From the NCBI GenBank assembly GCA_963753225.1, contig CAVWBQ010000008.1, positions 62,001 to 126,000 on the forward strand: DNA of 64,000 nt, in the 5' to 3' direction. Made by a program: the position numbers and the translations under genes. Shown piece by piece: positions 35,922 through 44,292 of the stretch. Source of the stretch: Palsa-504 sp963753225. Lineage in GTDB: Bacteria; Actinomycetota; Actinomycetes; Streptosporangiales; Streptosporangiaceae. The notes under the pieces are model-generated. The model saw nothing but the letters and a program-made list of their open reading frames with translations, had not been told where the DNA came from and did not search any database. Each line of letters begins with the position of its first letter. Position 1 is the stretch's first letter.

Positions 35922-36145
35922 GATCGTGCTTCCCTTCGGCGCCTGCCAGACAGCCGGGTACCACGGCCTGGCGCCGCCGCGTATGCCCACCTCCGGGCGG
36001 TTATTTCGGTCATGCTGGGGACGTTAGGCCGCGGGCGCGGGCCTGCTGAACCGTGCCCGCCCCCGATCCGGGTGCGGCAGGCCTCTACACGGACTTGCGG
36101 TTCACCTCATGGTGCTTCCTCGCGGGTTCCTCGCACAATGGAGGC

Positions 36146-38266
36146 ATGCGGGCCATCATCACCGCGATCGCGGCGCTCGGCGGCGGGGCGATCTTCGCCG
36201 CCTGCGCGGTGTCCGGGGCCCATGGCGACGGCTCAGAAGTCTATTGGCTCGTGCTCGGGCCCATGCCGTTCTTGGTGATCGGCCTGGCCGGATTCGTGCG
36301 CCAGCCGGAGAACCGGGTGGTGTGGTGGCTGGTCGGGGTCGGTGCTGCCTTCGCCTGCGACGTAGCGCTAGGCGACGTGTTCCTGCCGATGGCCGAGAAC
36401 CACTGGGGTGTCACCTCCTCGACCACCGCGGTGATCGCGCTGCTGGACCACTGGCTCGCGGCGGCCAGCTCGGTCGCCGCCGTGGGCCTGTTCGGCTTGT
36501 TCCCGTCCGGGCGGCCGGAACGCGCTTACGAACGCGTGGTCATCTGGACGGTGGCGCTGGCCGGTTTCCTGCTCCCGCTGCTCGAGGCGGTCAGCGAGGC
36601 CAACATCGCGCCGGCCGGAGGCCCCCCGGACAGCGTGGCGCCGGTCTTGTACCGCGCCCTGTACCTGCCCGCCCTGGCGCCGCTGGGCGGGGCCACCGAG
36701 GCGGTGTACCGCACCTTTCCCGGCTGGTCGCTGATCGGGGTGGTCCTGCTCGCGCTGCGCTACCGGCGCACAAAGGGAGCCCGGCGCAGGCAGATACGCT
36801 GGCTGCTCCTGGGCATCGTGGTCTCATTCAGCCTGTGGATCCCGCCGGTCCTGCTCTGGCAGCTGGCCGACCCGGACAACGCGGCCGCCGCGGCTGTGAG
36901 CGCAGTGCTTTCCCCTCTGGCGCTGGTCGCCACCGTGGGGTGGATGCTCGTGGCGTTGTTCTACACCGGGGTATTCGGCATCGACGAGCCCGCACGGCGC
37001 GCGTTCGTGCACCGTGTCCTGCGGGTATCGATCGCCGCCGTGCTCGCCGTCCTGGCGATCCTGGCCGGCGCGCTAACCAGCCTGGTAGCGCCGACTGTCG
37101 TCGCGGTGGCGGTCGCCGTGGCCGCCGGGGCTGCGGGCCAGATCGTCCGGCGCCGTCTGGAGCATGCGGCGGACCGCTGGGTGCTCGGCGCGCGGCTGGC
37201 AGGCTATGCCAGCCTCAGCCGCTTCGGTGAGAGCCTGACGCGTGTACCGGGTTCCGCCGACCTGCTGCGCGACCTAGCCGGCGAGATCCGCCGCGGCCTG
37301 GAGCTGACCTGGACCCGGGTGTCGGTGGAAGCACCGGGGGGGCAGCCGCGCGTCGTGACCGACGGCACCGCGGCCGCCGAGCCTGCCACGATCGTGCCAG
37401 TCGAATACCGGGGTACCGTTCTGGGGCGCATCGAGTGCGGGCCGCGCACCGATGGCCCGCTGCTGGCCGAGGACCGCCGGCTGCTGGCGTACTTCGCGGC
37501 CCAGGCCGCGGTCGGCGTGCACAATCTCTACCTGGCCGCGGAACTCTCACAGCGTATCGAGGAGATCCGGGATCAGGCGGCCGAACTGGCCGCGTCCCGC
37601 GATCGCGTGGTGGCGGGCCAGGACGCCGAACGCCGGCGGATTCAGCGGGTCCTGCACAACGGGGTCCAGCAGGAGATCGTGGCGCTGTCGGCCCGGGCCG
37701 GGCTGGTGCGCCAGCAACTGCTGCGGGGTGACCCGGCCGCGGCCGAAGCACTGGCCGACATGCAGCGCGATCTGGCCACCACCTTGCAGGACGTCCGGGA
37801 GATCGCCTACGCGATCCATCCGCCGGTCCTGTCCGACCGCGGGCTGCTCGAGGCCATCGAGGCTCAGTCCAGCCGGCTGGCAGTGCCGATGGCGGTCCGC
37901 GCCGACCCCCGGCTGCGCAGCGTGCGATTCGGCGAGCAGATCGAGGTGACCGCCTGGTACGTGCTGGCCGAGGCGCTGTCCAACGTGGTCAAGCACGCCG
38001 GGGCCAGCGAGGTCGAGGTGTCGCTGAGCCAGGAGGACGGCACGCTCGGGCTGGTGATCCGCGACGACGGATGCGGTTTCGATCTTGACCGGCCGCGCGG
38101 GCTCGGCCTGGTCGGCCTGGCCGACCGTCTGGACACGGTCGGCGGCTCGCTGACCATCAACAGCGGCGCGGGACTGGGAACCTCGGTATGCGTGCACATC
38201 CCGGTCCGCCGGGACACCGAGTGCGGTCCAGCACAGGCCGCAGGCCAGGAGCGGGCCGATGGCTGA
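36146..38266 (+). CDS. NarL-type sensor histidine kinase
   Basis: About 706 residues. Eight or so transmembrane helices (about residues 1-345), a GAF-like domain (about 350-470), and a HisKA_3/HATPase core. The H-box reads RRRIQRVLHNGVQQEIVALS with His near residue 504; the residue after His is Asn instead of the usual Asp. The N-box is EALSNVVKHAGASEVEV and the G-box DDGCGFD, GLGLVGLADRL. It phosphorylates the response regulator encoded next, with which it overlaps by 8 bp. The ATG at 36146 is taken as start; the frame is open to 36053, but that segment is not membrane-like. The stimulus is unknown. Confidence 0.9.
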   Translation: MRAIITAIAALGGGAIFAACAVSGAHGDGSEVYWLVLGPMPFLVIGLAGFVRQPENRVVWWLVGVGAAFACDVALGDVFLPMAENHWGVTSSTTAVIALLDHWLAAASSVAAVGLFGLFPSGRPERAYERVVIWTVALAGFLLPLLEAVSEANIAPAGGPPDSVAPVLYRALYLPALAPLGGATEAVYRTFPGWSLIGVVLLALRYRRTKGARRRQIRWLLLGIVVSFSLWIPPVLLWQLADPDNAAAAAVSAVLSPLALVATVGWMLVALFYTGVFGIDEPARRAFVHRVLRVSIAAVLAVLAILAGALTSLVAPTVVAVAVAVAAGAAGQIVRRRLEHAADRWVLGARLAGYASLSRFGESLTRVPGSADLLRDLAGEIRRGLELTWTRVSVEAPGGQPRVVTDGTAAAEPATIVPVEYRGTVLGRIECGPRTDGPLLAEDRRLLAYFAAQAAVGVHNLYLAAELSQRIEEIRDQAAELAASRDRVVAGQDAERRRIQRVLHNGVQQEIVALSARAGLVRQQLLRGDPAAAEALADMQRDLATTLQDVREIAYAIHPPVLSDRGLLEAIEAQSSRLAVPMAVRADPRLRSVRFGEQIEVTAWYVLAEALSNVVKHAGASEVEVSLSQEDGTLGLVIRDDGCGFDLDRPRGLGLVGLADRLDTVGGSLTINSGAGLGTSVCVHIPVRRDTECGPAQAAGQERADG

Positions 38267-38960
38267 GCGGCTGCGGATCGTCATGGCCGACGACAACTAC
38301 CTGGTGCGGGAGGGCGCGCGGCGGCTGCTCGAGGATTCCGGCAACGTCGTCGTGGCGGCCGCCGTCGGGTCTGCGCCGGAACTGCTCGATGCCGTCGAGC
38401 GGCTGCGGCCAGCGGCGGTGCTCACCGACATCCGGATGCCGCCCAGAGCACGCGGCCGTGAGGAGCGGCCCAGTATGGAGGGCATCGACGCGGCGCACGC
38501 GATCAGATCGGCGTACCCGCGCACCGGCGTCGTGGTGCTGTCCCAGTACGCCGACGAGAGCTACGCGTTCGAGCTGTTCCGTGACGGCACGGACGGGCTA
38601 GCCTACCTGCTCAAGGACCGGATCGGTGAGGTGGGCCGCCTGCTGGAAGCGCTGCGCGAGGTCGTCGCGGGCGGGTCCCTGATCGACCCGCAGGTCGTCG
38701 AGGCGCTTGTCCGCGGCCGGGCCCGGGTGCGAGCCTCCGCCCTGAAGGACCTCACGCCGCGTGAACTCGACGTGCTGCGGGAGATGGCGGCCGGACGCGG
38801 CAACGCCGGCATCGCCGCGCATCTGCACCTGTCTGAGTCCTCGGTGGAAAAGCACGTGAACGCCATCTTCACCAAGCTCGGCCTGACCACCGAAGACCTG
38901 TCCCATCGGCGGGTCACCGCGGTGCTGACGTTCCTGCGCGACGCGGGTCTGCGCGGCTGA
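38259..38960 (+). CDS. NarL-family response regulator
   Basis: 233 residues. Receiver domain with acidic pair DD (11-12), phospho-acceptor Asp57 in VLTDIRMPP, and Lys in YLLKDRIGE. Between the RMP loop and the next helix is an extra segment of about 12 residues (PRARGREERPSM) not present in canonical receivers. The C-terminal LuxR helix-turn-helix is LTPRELDVLREMAAGRGNAG, IAAHLHLSESSVEKHVNAIF. It is the cognate partner of the overlapping histidine kinase. Its start lies within the kinase 3' end, so translation is coupled. Confidence 0.93.
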   Translation: MAERLRIVMADDNYLVREGARRLLEDSGNVVVAAAVGSAPELLDAVERLRPAAVLTDIRMPPRARGREERPSMEGIDAAHAIRSAYPRTGVVVLSQYADESYAFELFRDGTDGLAYLLKDRIGEVGRLLEALREVVAGGSLIDPQVVEALVRGRARVRASALKDLTPRELDVLREMAAGRGNAGIAAHLHLSESSVEKHVNAIFTKLGLTTEDLSHRRVTAVLTFLRDAGLRG

Positions 38961-39089
38961 GTCCCTAGAAGCCAGCCGGAACCGGCCCTGCGGGAGGCCG
39001 TAACCACCTCGGCGGCTTACCTCGTTCCGCCCCGGCCGCCCGGCCAGTAGCGTCGACGGTACGTACCCCAACTGAACTGGGAGAATGCC

Positions 39090-39212
39090 ATGACAGCGAC
39101 CCACGGCACGCTGGCCAGGACCTCGTCCCTCAGCAACGCCGCTGCCGCTCTCTTCGCCCTGCTCGGCATCATCGACGTCGCGCTGACCGGCGTCATCTGG
39201 GTAGTGGTCTGA
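39090..39212 (+). CDS. 40-residue single-helix membrane peptide
   Basis: A short ORF of 40 codons with GGGAGA upstream of the ATG. The sequence has a polar start (TATHGTLARTSSLSNAAAAL) and one hydrophobic helix (FALLGIIDVALTGVIWVVV). Its stop is followed immediately by the GTG start of the next membrane protein at 39213, so the two are almost certainly co-transcribed and translationally coupled. I do not recognise the family. A small partner subunit is the simplest idea, based only on position. Confidence 0.55.
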   Translation: MTATHGTLARTSSLSNAAAALFALLGIIDVALTGVIWVVV

Positions 39213-39860
39213 GTGCGTAATCGCGCTGCGGGCACCCTGTTCGTCCTTTCCGGCGTGTTCTTCGTCGCCGGCGTCCTCGACCCGCCGATCTTGCCGACCT
39301 GGGGCGGTTCGGCCCCCGTCATCATGGCCACGGCGTCGGCGCACCGGACGGCGTGGTTCGCCTCGACCTGGCTGATCACGCTGTCCATCGCGGCCGGGCT
39401 GGCCGCAGTCGAACTCCTCGTCCGTACCCTCGACACGGATCTGGCCCGGGTCGGCCGATCGCTGTATTTGGCCGGGAGCACGCTCGGTCTGGCGTCGGCT
39501 ACGTACGACCTGTCCGTGACCAGCACACTGCTCGGCGTCCGCCGCCTGCCCGACTGGTACCTGGGCGTCCAGCACTGGGCTGACGGCCTCGGCACCGCAT
39601 ACTTCGCCCTGCTGGCGCCGATCGCGATGGGCTGCATCGCGCTGGCCATCCTGCGCACCCGCGCGCTCCCCAGGTGGACGGGGTACGTCTTCCTGATCGC
39701 GGCGGTCCTGCTGCTGGGCCAGTACGCCGCATTCCGTGGCGCGTTGCCGTTCCCGCAGTTCCTAGCCTTCATCGCCGTCGGTATCGCGGCGCTGGTCCAC
39801 CGGGCGCCGGCAATGCCGCCACCCAGCCGCGAGCCGGCCGACCTGGCCGCCCACGACTGA
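39213..39860 (+). CDS. multi-helix membrane protein of unknown function
   Basis: 215 residues with about six hydrophobic segments, starting RNRAAGTLFVLSGVFFVAGV and including AWFASTWLITLSIAAGLAAV, YFALLAPIAMGCIALAILRT and GYVFLIAAVLLLGQYAAF. The pattern resembles DUF4386-like integral membrane proteins, but I cannot assign it firmly. GTG start directly after the stop of the 40-residue peptide gene. It follows the two-component pair by about 250 bp and might be a target of that system. Confidence 0.7.
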   Translation: MRNRAAGTLFVLSGVFFVAGVLDPPILPTWGGSAPVIMATASAHRTAWFASTWLITLSIAAGLAAVELLVRTLDTDLARVGRSLYLAGSTLGLASATYDLSVTSTLLGVRRLPDWYLGVQHWADGLGTAYFALLAPIAMGCIALAILRTRALPRWTGYVFLIAAVLLLGQYAAFRGALPFPQFLAFIAVGIAALVHRAPAMPPPSREPADLAAHD

Positions 39861-39877
39861 CCCCTGCTCCAGGGGAT

Positions 39878-41632
39878 TCACACTCGGCGAGCGGGATCGT
39901 CGGCCCTCGACGGCGGCGAGACGGCGTGCCTAGCATCGGTGGGCGATGCCACCCGCGCCGGGGCTTCCTGCGCCGGGACCTCCTGCGCCGGGACCTCCTG
40001 CGCTTGCGCCTCCGGAGCCACCGTGACGCTCGCCATTGCCATCTCCGCGTCGGGCGACGCCGCGCTGGCCTCAGGCCACCGCTTGAGCTCCACCTGCGGG
40101 ATCAGCCAGGTGGCCAGGAAGGCCAGCGCGGCGATCGGTACAGCCACCAGGAATACGGTCTGGATCGACTCGGCGTAGCCGGACACGAAGCCCTGGTGCA
40201 CCGCGGCGGGCAGGTGGGATAGCACCGCCGGGGTGACATCCGCGCTGGTGAAGCCCTTCGGAAGGGCGACTCCGTGCAGGTGGCTGGCCAGGTTCCCGAC
40301 CAGTACGTTGGCGAAGATCGCGCCGAAGATCGCCGTGCCGAACGACCCGCCGATCGAGCGGAAGAACGTGGCGCCTGAAGTTGCGACGCCCAGTTCGCTG
40401 TGCGGCACGCCATTCTGCACGATGATGACGAGCACCTGCATGACGCCGCCGATGCCCATCCCGAGCACCAGCATGTACAGGGCGTCCAGGGCTGTCGACG
40501 TGTGCACCCCCATCAGGTGCAGCAGGAACAGGCCCACCGTCATGAACCCGGTGCCTGCGATCGGGAAGAACCGGTACTTGCCGGTCCTGGAGATGATCTG
40601 CCCGGAGGAGATCGAGACCAGCAGCAGGCCGGCCATCAGCGGGAGCAGGTACAGCCCGGAGATGGTCGGCGAGATGCCGCGGACGACCTGGAAGAACGCC
40701 GGAAGGTACGTGATCGCGCCGAACATCGCGAAGCCGACGATGAAACCGACCAGGCTGGTCACCGAGAAGGTGCGCAGCTTGAACAGGTGCAGTGGCAGCA
40801 CCGGCTCGGCCGCCCGCCGCTCGACCAGCACGAACACGCCGATCAGCAGCACGCCAGCCGCGCCCAGGATGTAGATGGGCGCCGACCGCCACGGGTAGGT
40901 CGTGCCGCCCAGGCTGGTCAGCAGGATCAGCGAGGTGACGGCCAGCGACAGCACGGCGGTGCCGAGGTAGTCGATCACGTGGTGCACCCGGCGCAGCGTG
41001 CCGGGCACCTGGCTGGCCACCACGACCAGCGCGATCACGCCGATCGGCACGTTGATGTAGAAGATCCAGCGCCAGGTCAGGTTGTCCACGAACACGCCAC
41101 CGAGCAGCGGGCCGACCACGCTGGCCAGGCCGAAGACGGCGCCGAACAGCCCGACGTACTTGCCTCGTTCGCGAGGCGAGACGATGTCGCCGACGATGGC
41201 CTGCGCGCCGACCATCAGGCCGCCGGCGCCCAGCCCCTGCACGGCGCGGAACGCGATGAGCTCGATCATGGACGTGCTGAGGCCGGACAGGATCGAGCCG
41301 ACCAGGAAGATGACGATCGCGGCCTGGAAGAAGATCTTCCGGCCGTACTGGTCGCCCAGCTTGCCCCAGAGCGGGGTGGACACCGTAAGGGCGAGCAGGT
41401 AGGCGGTGATAATCCAGGCGATGTGGGAACCGCCCTTGAGGTCACCGACGATTGTCGGCAGCGCCGTGGACACGATCGTCTGATCGAGCGCGGCGAGCAG
41501 CATGCCGAGCATGAGCGCGCCGATGATGAGCAGGATGCGGCGACGATTGAGCCCCGGTAGGGCACCGTTGCCGGTGATGTCCGCGGCGGGCGGCGTCGGG
41601 CCGCCTGCGGCCGCGGGATTGGCGGAGGCCAT
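39878..41632 (-). CDS. MFS drug:H+ antiporter, DHA2 (14-helix, EmrB/QacA) family
   Basis: 584 residues. Fourteen helices in the DHA2 pattern. Motif A-like LWGKLGDQYGRK lies between helices 2 and 3, motif D1 is LDQTIVSTALPTIVGDLKGG, and motif C is GPLLGGVFVDNLTWRWIFYI. It exports hydrophobic drugs in exchange for protons. The C-terminal 65 residues form a cytoplasmic tail rich in Ala, Glu, Gln and Pro, with VPAQEVPAQEAPA encoded by 15-nt repeats at 39964-40008. The ATG shares its first base with the TGA of the upstream TetR gene (TGATG), so the regulator and pump form an operon. Confidence 0.92.
   Translation of the reverse strand: MASANPAAAGGPTPPAADITGNGALPGLNRRRILLIIGALMLGMLLAALDQTIVSTALPTIVGDLKGGSHIAWIITAYLLALTVSTPLWGKLGDQYGRKIFFQAAIVIFLVGSILSGLSTSMIELIAFRAVQGLGAGGLMVGAQAIVGDIVSPRERGKYVGLFGAVFGLASVVGPLLGGVFVDNLTWRWIFYINVPIGVIALVVVASQVPGTLRRVHHVIDYLGTAVLSLAVTSLILLTSLGGTTYPWRSAPIYILGAAGVLLIGVFVLVERRAAEPVLPLHLFKLRTFSVTSLVGFIVGFAMFGAITYLPAFFQVVRGISPTISGLYLLPLMAGLLLVSISSGQIISRTGKYRFFPIAGTGFMTVGLFLLHLMGVHTSTALDALYMLVLGMGIGGVMQVLVIIVQNGVPHSELGVATSGATFFRSIGGSFGTAIFGAIFANVLVGNLASHLHGVALPKGFTSADVTPAVLSHLPAAVHQGFVSGYAESIQTVFLVAVPIAALAFLATWLIPQVELKRWPEASAASPDAEMAMASVTVAPEAQAQEVPAQEVPAQEAPARVASPTDARHAVSPPSRADDPARRV
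39964..40008. repeat. 15-nt in-frame tandem repeat in MFS gene
   Basis: Three 15-base units of the form C(C/T)TCCTGCGCCGGGA, the third diverging at its end, encode successive (A/V)PAQE pentapeptides in the C-terminal tail of the MFS exporter. Being a multiple of three, unit-number changes would alter tail length without breaking the frame. Confidence 0.8.
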
Positions 41633-42324
41633 CAGGTGTTGTCCTTCTTCCCCGTGATGTTTCGTAGTTCGCGGCGCTCGGGCAACCCGTCCGCGAGGGC
41701 CCGGAACGCTTGGTCAATAAGATGCTCGAGCGGTGCCGTGCCGCCCGAGCCAGCCCAGAATGAGAGGCTGGCGCGGAACACGCCGGCCACGGTGGCGGCC
41801 AGCAGGCTCGGATAGGGATCCCGCTCCGGATCGGTGCCGAGCCGCTCGGCGAGTCCCTCGGCGATGGCCCGCTCGACCATCGCCATCTGCGCCGCCCCGG
41901 CCGCCCGCAGCTGCGGGTCGGTGTGGACGCCTTTCATCCGGCGCAACCAGTCCACCGGCTCGCCGCCGAGCGCGCCGAGCTCATCCGCTACCGCCCGCGC
42001 GTCACTGACCATGATCATGCGCAGCGCCTCCAGGGCGGGTTCGCCCGGGGCGGTATGAATCATGCGCTCGCGCAGCACCGGGATCTGCTCCGGATCGGTG
42101 CCGAACAGCGCGGCTTCCTTCGACGGGAAGTAATTGAAGAACGTGCGCGGTGACACGTCCGCCGCCTCGGCGATGTCCTCGATAGTGACGTGCGCGAAGC
42201 CGCGTTCGGCCACTAGGTCGAGCGCCGCCCGGCGGAGCGAGCGGCGAGTCGCCAGCTTCTTGCGCTCACGCAGTGAGGCATGGGTTTCACCGGCGGGAAC
42301 CGTAGCATCAGTCGTCGTCTTCAT
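41632..42324 (-). CDS. TetR-family repressor
   Basis: 230 residues. N-terminal helix-turn-helix: RRSLRRAALDLVAERGFAHV, TIEDIAEAADVSPRTFFNYF, SKEAAL. This variant (FFNYFPSKE) is typical of repressors of MFS exporters. The C-terminal domain would bind an inducer. It heads the tetR-MFS operon and probably represses its own promoter, where inverted repeats occur at 42339-42387. No truncation. Confidence 0.93.
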   Translation of the reverse strand: MKTTTDATVPAGETHASLRERKKLATRRSLRRAALDLVAERGFAHVTIEDIAEAADVSPRTFFNYFPSKEAALFGTDPEQIPVLRERMIHTAPGEPALEALRMIMVSDARAVADELGALGGEPVDWLRRMKGVHTDPQLRAAGAAQMAMVERAIAEGLAERLGTDPERDPYPSLLAATVAGVFRASLSFWAGSGGTAPLEHLIDQAFRALADGLPERRELRNITGKKDNT

Positions 42325-42338
42325 GCGCTCTCTAACAC

Positions 42339-42387
42339 TTGCACCAAATGAAAATTTACAGCTTATGAAAGCTTACATGGGGTGCAA
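42339..42387. promoter_or_regulatory. putative TetR operator and tetR-MFS promoter
   Basis: A strikingly A/T-rich stretch. Arms TTGCACC (42339-42345) and GGTGCAA (42381-42387) are inverted repeats 35 bp apart. Between them lies a second, tighter inverted repeat AGCTT-ATGA-AAGCT (42360-42373). On the minus strand TAAATT and CATAAG could serve as -10 elements. The location 15-63 bp before the TetR start fits autorepression. The last codons of the truncated reductase gene lie inside it. Confidence 0.55.
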
Positions 42388-42705
42388 CAGTAGCTGCCGG
42401 GCAGATGTTCCCGGCGGCTCCGCCGGCAGCGTGGTGGAGAACACCACCTTCGGGAGCGGCTTCCAGATCGCGGCCCACTCGAGCATTGAGTCGTCGAGCG
42501 ATGGATCCTGGTCGGCGGTCTCCCAGTACAGCAGCGTCTCGTACAGCCCTCGTCCCAGCAGGTGGACGCCGACCTCTCGTATCTGGTCGGTGACGAAGCG
42601 AAAGACCTCCTCGTCGGGCGCCGTCCACTCGAAGCCGCCGTCCGGCCCGGCGATGTAGCCGTCAAGTGAGACGCCCACGTTCAGGGCAGCGAGCGCGTGA
42701 GCCAT
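42373..42705 (-). pseudogene. RibD_C/dihydrofolate reductase-like protein, 3'-truncated
   Basis: 110 residues, where the family has about 180-200. The N-terminal signature is present (NVGVSLDGYIAGPDGGFEW), then VHLLGRGLYETLLYW and LPKVVFSTTL. After this point the rest of the nucleotide-binding domain is missing and the frame ends at 42373 inside the promoter of the TetR operon. I infer a deletion joined to the tetR upstream region. It overlaps the upstream GNAT gene by 25 bp, as an operon pair would. Confidence 0.75.
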
Positions 42706-43190
42706 ACCAGTTCGCCGCCGTCGTCTGGCGAGACATGATCCCGCTCGAACCCGAGCTTCTCAAGCACGCGGAACGATGGCGTGTTCCACGTGCGGACCGT
42801 CGACCATAGCCGCTTCCGACCCGTCGCTATGGCGGCATCGAGCACTGCGCGAGCCGCCTCAGTGGCGTAGCCGTGCCCGTGCACGCGCTTCAGCAGCTCA
42901 TACGCGATCTCCGGTTCGTCCACCGTGGCCCGTCCGATGATCAACCCGCAATAGCCGATGAAGTCGCCTTCGTGACGGCGCCGGATGGGCAGCACAGCGA
43001 GCCCGGTCGCCGCCGTCCTGACTAGCCCCTCCGCGATGGCTTCCCGGGCCCGCTCAACAGTCGGAGTCCGCGTCAAGTTCACGCGTTCGGAGTGAAGGGC
43101 ACGCAGATCCTCGGCATCCGACTCGTCCCATGGCTGCAGTTGCAGCCGCGCAGTTTCAAGGTGCAATAGCATCGGCTTGTACAAGGACAT
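42681..43190 (-). CDS. GNAT-family N-acetyltransferase (RimJ/RimL-like)
   Basis: 169 residues. HLETARLQLQPWDESDAEDL is the usual RimJ/RimL start, followed by FIGYCGLIIGR, IAYELLKRVHGHGYATEAAR (acetyl-CoA-binding loop with H-G-H-G-Y-A) and NTPSFRVLEKLGFERD. It acetylates an unknown acceptor amine. The start at 43190 has no strong ribosome-binding site, and a second Met (MLLHLETARL) is near. Complete in length. Confidence 0.9.
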   Translation of the reverse strand: MSLYKPMLLHLETARLQLQPWDESDAEDLRALHSERVNLTRTPTVERAREAIAEGLVRTAATGLAVLPIRRRHEGDFIGYCGLIIGRATVDEPEIAYELLKRVHGHGYATEAARAVLDAAIATGRKRLWSTVRTWNTPSFRVLEKLGFERDHVSPDDGGELVWLTRSLP

Positions 43191-43572
43191 GGCCTTATTC
43201 TGCGTTACGGTTCAGATGGTCCTGTCCTGGGCGGGCCGATGTCTTCGGAAGTACTAGAGTTCGCGATTTCTGAAGGTCCGAATCGCGGCTAATCCCTAGG
43301 TTGGCGTGCGTGACACGTCCCATTCGGAATCAGGATGACGTTCATCTTCGTGGCCGTGGCCAGGATACGTCCCGCTAGAATTACGGCGCGGCTGGGCCGG
43401 GGCGCGGAACGCCGCCCGTTCGGTCCGAAAGATTTCTTTATACCGAACGGCCTGGGCTGTTACGGTCCTCGTCGGCTTCGGGTGCCCCGGCTCCGAACGG
43501 CCGCCGTCTGGCCGGCGCCGTGGGCCACCATCGCTCTCCTCAGGGGATCATGAATACTGCCGTATTCGTGCC
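43191..43572. other. divergent intergenic region with stem-loop element
   Basis: 382 bp between the divergent GNAT and thioesterase genes. Contains stem-loop copy C (43405-43460) and, at 43308-43327, a possible degenerate fragment of the element's flank (cgtgacacgtcccattcgg). The rest shows no coding signal. Promoters for both directions must be here; no clear hexamers were found. Confidence 0.5.
43405..43460 (+). repeat. intergenic stem-loop element, copy C
   Basis: Outer arms CCGTTCGG (43416-43423) and CCGAACGG (43443-43450) match copy A exactly. The inner A/T segment GAAAGATTTCTTTA also forms a short stem (AAAGA/TCTTT), with a two-base difference from copy A that keeps the pairing. The downstream flank CCTGGG is similar to the other copies. 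Lies about 120 bp upstream of the thioesterase start. Confidence 0.65.
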
Positions 43573-44292
43573 ATGGGAGGTGGGCTGGTGGGTGAAGGGC
43601 CGTTCTCCGGACGCTGGGGCGTCGAGGTGACGGAAGAGTTGCTGGACCGCCGCGCCGCTGTAGCGGAACTGGGAGCTGAGCTGCGAGCGCTGGCCGATCT
43701 CGTTACCCGCACCGAGGTCGGCGCCGACGTGCTCCGGGACAGCGCGCGGCGGCTGCGCGAAGTGGCCCCCGCACTGCGCGAGCGCATCCGGAGCATCGCC
43801 GAGCCGGCTTCGGTCGATGACCTGATGGGCGGTGTCCGGATGTTCAACCCGGTGATCGGGACGGGCAACCCGATCGCGCCGCCGATGCGGATCGAGATCG
43901 GCGATAACGGCGCCGAGGGGTGGTGCACGCTCGGCCATGCCTATGAGGGCCCGCCGATGTACGGCCACGGCGGCGTAAGCGCCATGCTGATCGACCAGCT
44001 TCTCGGCCATGCCGCCGCGGCGTCCGGCCACCCCGGCGTGACCACGGAACTGTCCGTCCGGTACCGGCGGCCCGTGCCGCTGGATGTCCCGCTGCGGGTC
44101 TGGGGCCGTGTGGTCGAGGCAGAAGGGCGGCGCGTCTTGGCCGTGGGCGGTATCACCACCGCCGCCGAGCCCGACGTCGCCTTGGTGGAGGCCGAGGGGC
44201 GGTTCGCCAGGCTCCGCCCTGATCAGGCCGGGCGTATGTTCGGCCGTCTGGCGAGCCCCGACGCCGCCAACCCCGACGTGGCACACGACTGA
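43573..44292 (+). CDS. hotdog-fold (PaaI-type) thioesterase
   Basis: 239 residues: about 85 residues of helical N-terminal extension, then a hotdog domain with NPVIGTGNPIAPPMRIEIGD, YEGPPMYGHGGVSAMLIDQL (HGG motif at the active helix) and TTELSVRYRRPVPLDVPLRV. It probably hydrolyses an acyl-CoA. The frame begins at 43573; a GTG at 43588 is an alternative start. Function beyond family is unknown. Confidence 0.85.
   Translation: MGGGLVGEGPFSGRWGVEVTEELLDRRAAVAELGAELRALADLVTRTEVGADVLRDSARRLREVAPALRERIRSIAEPASVDDLMGGVRMFNPVIGTGNPIAPPMRIEIGDNGAEGWCTLGHAYEGPPMYGHGGVSAMLIDQLLGHAAAASGHPGVTTELSVRYRRPVPLDVPLRVWGRVVEAEGRRVLAVGGITTAAEPDVALVEAEGRFARLRPDQAGRMFGRLASPDAANPDVAHD

Noticed and set aside
40400..41560. 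386-codon plus-strand frame opposite the MFS exporter
   Set aside because: Asp/His/Gln/Arg-rich antisense of a transmembrane protein, no domain.
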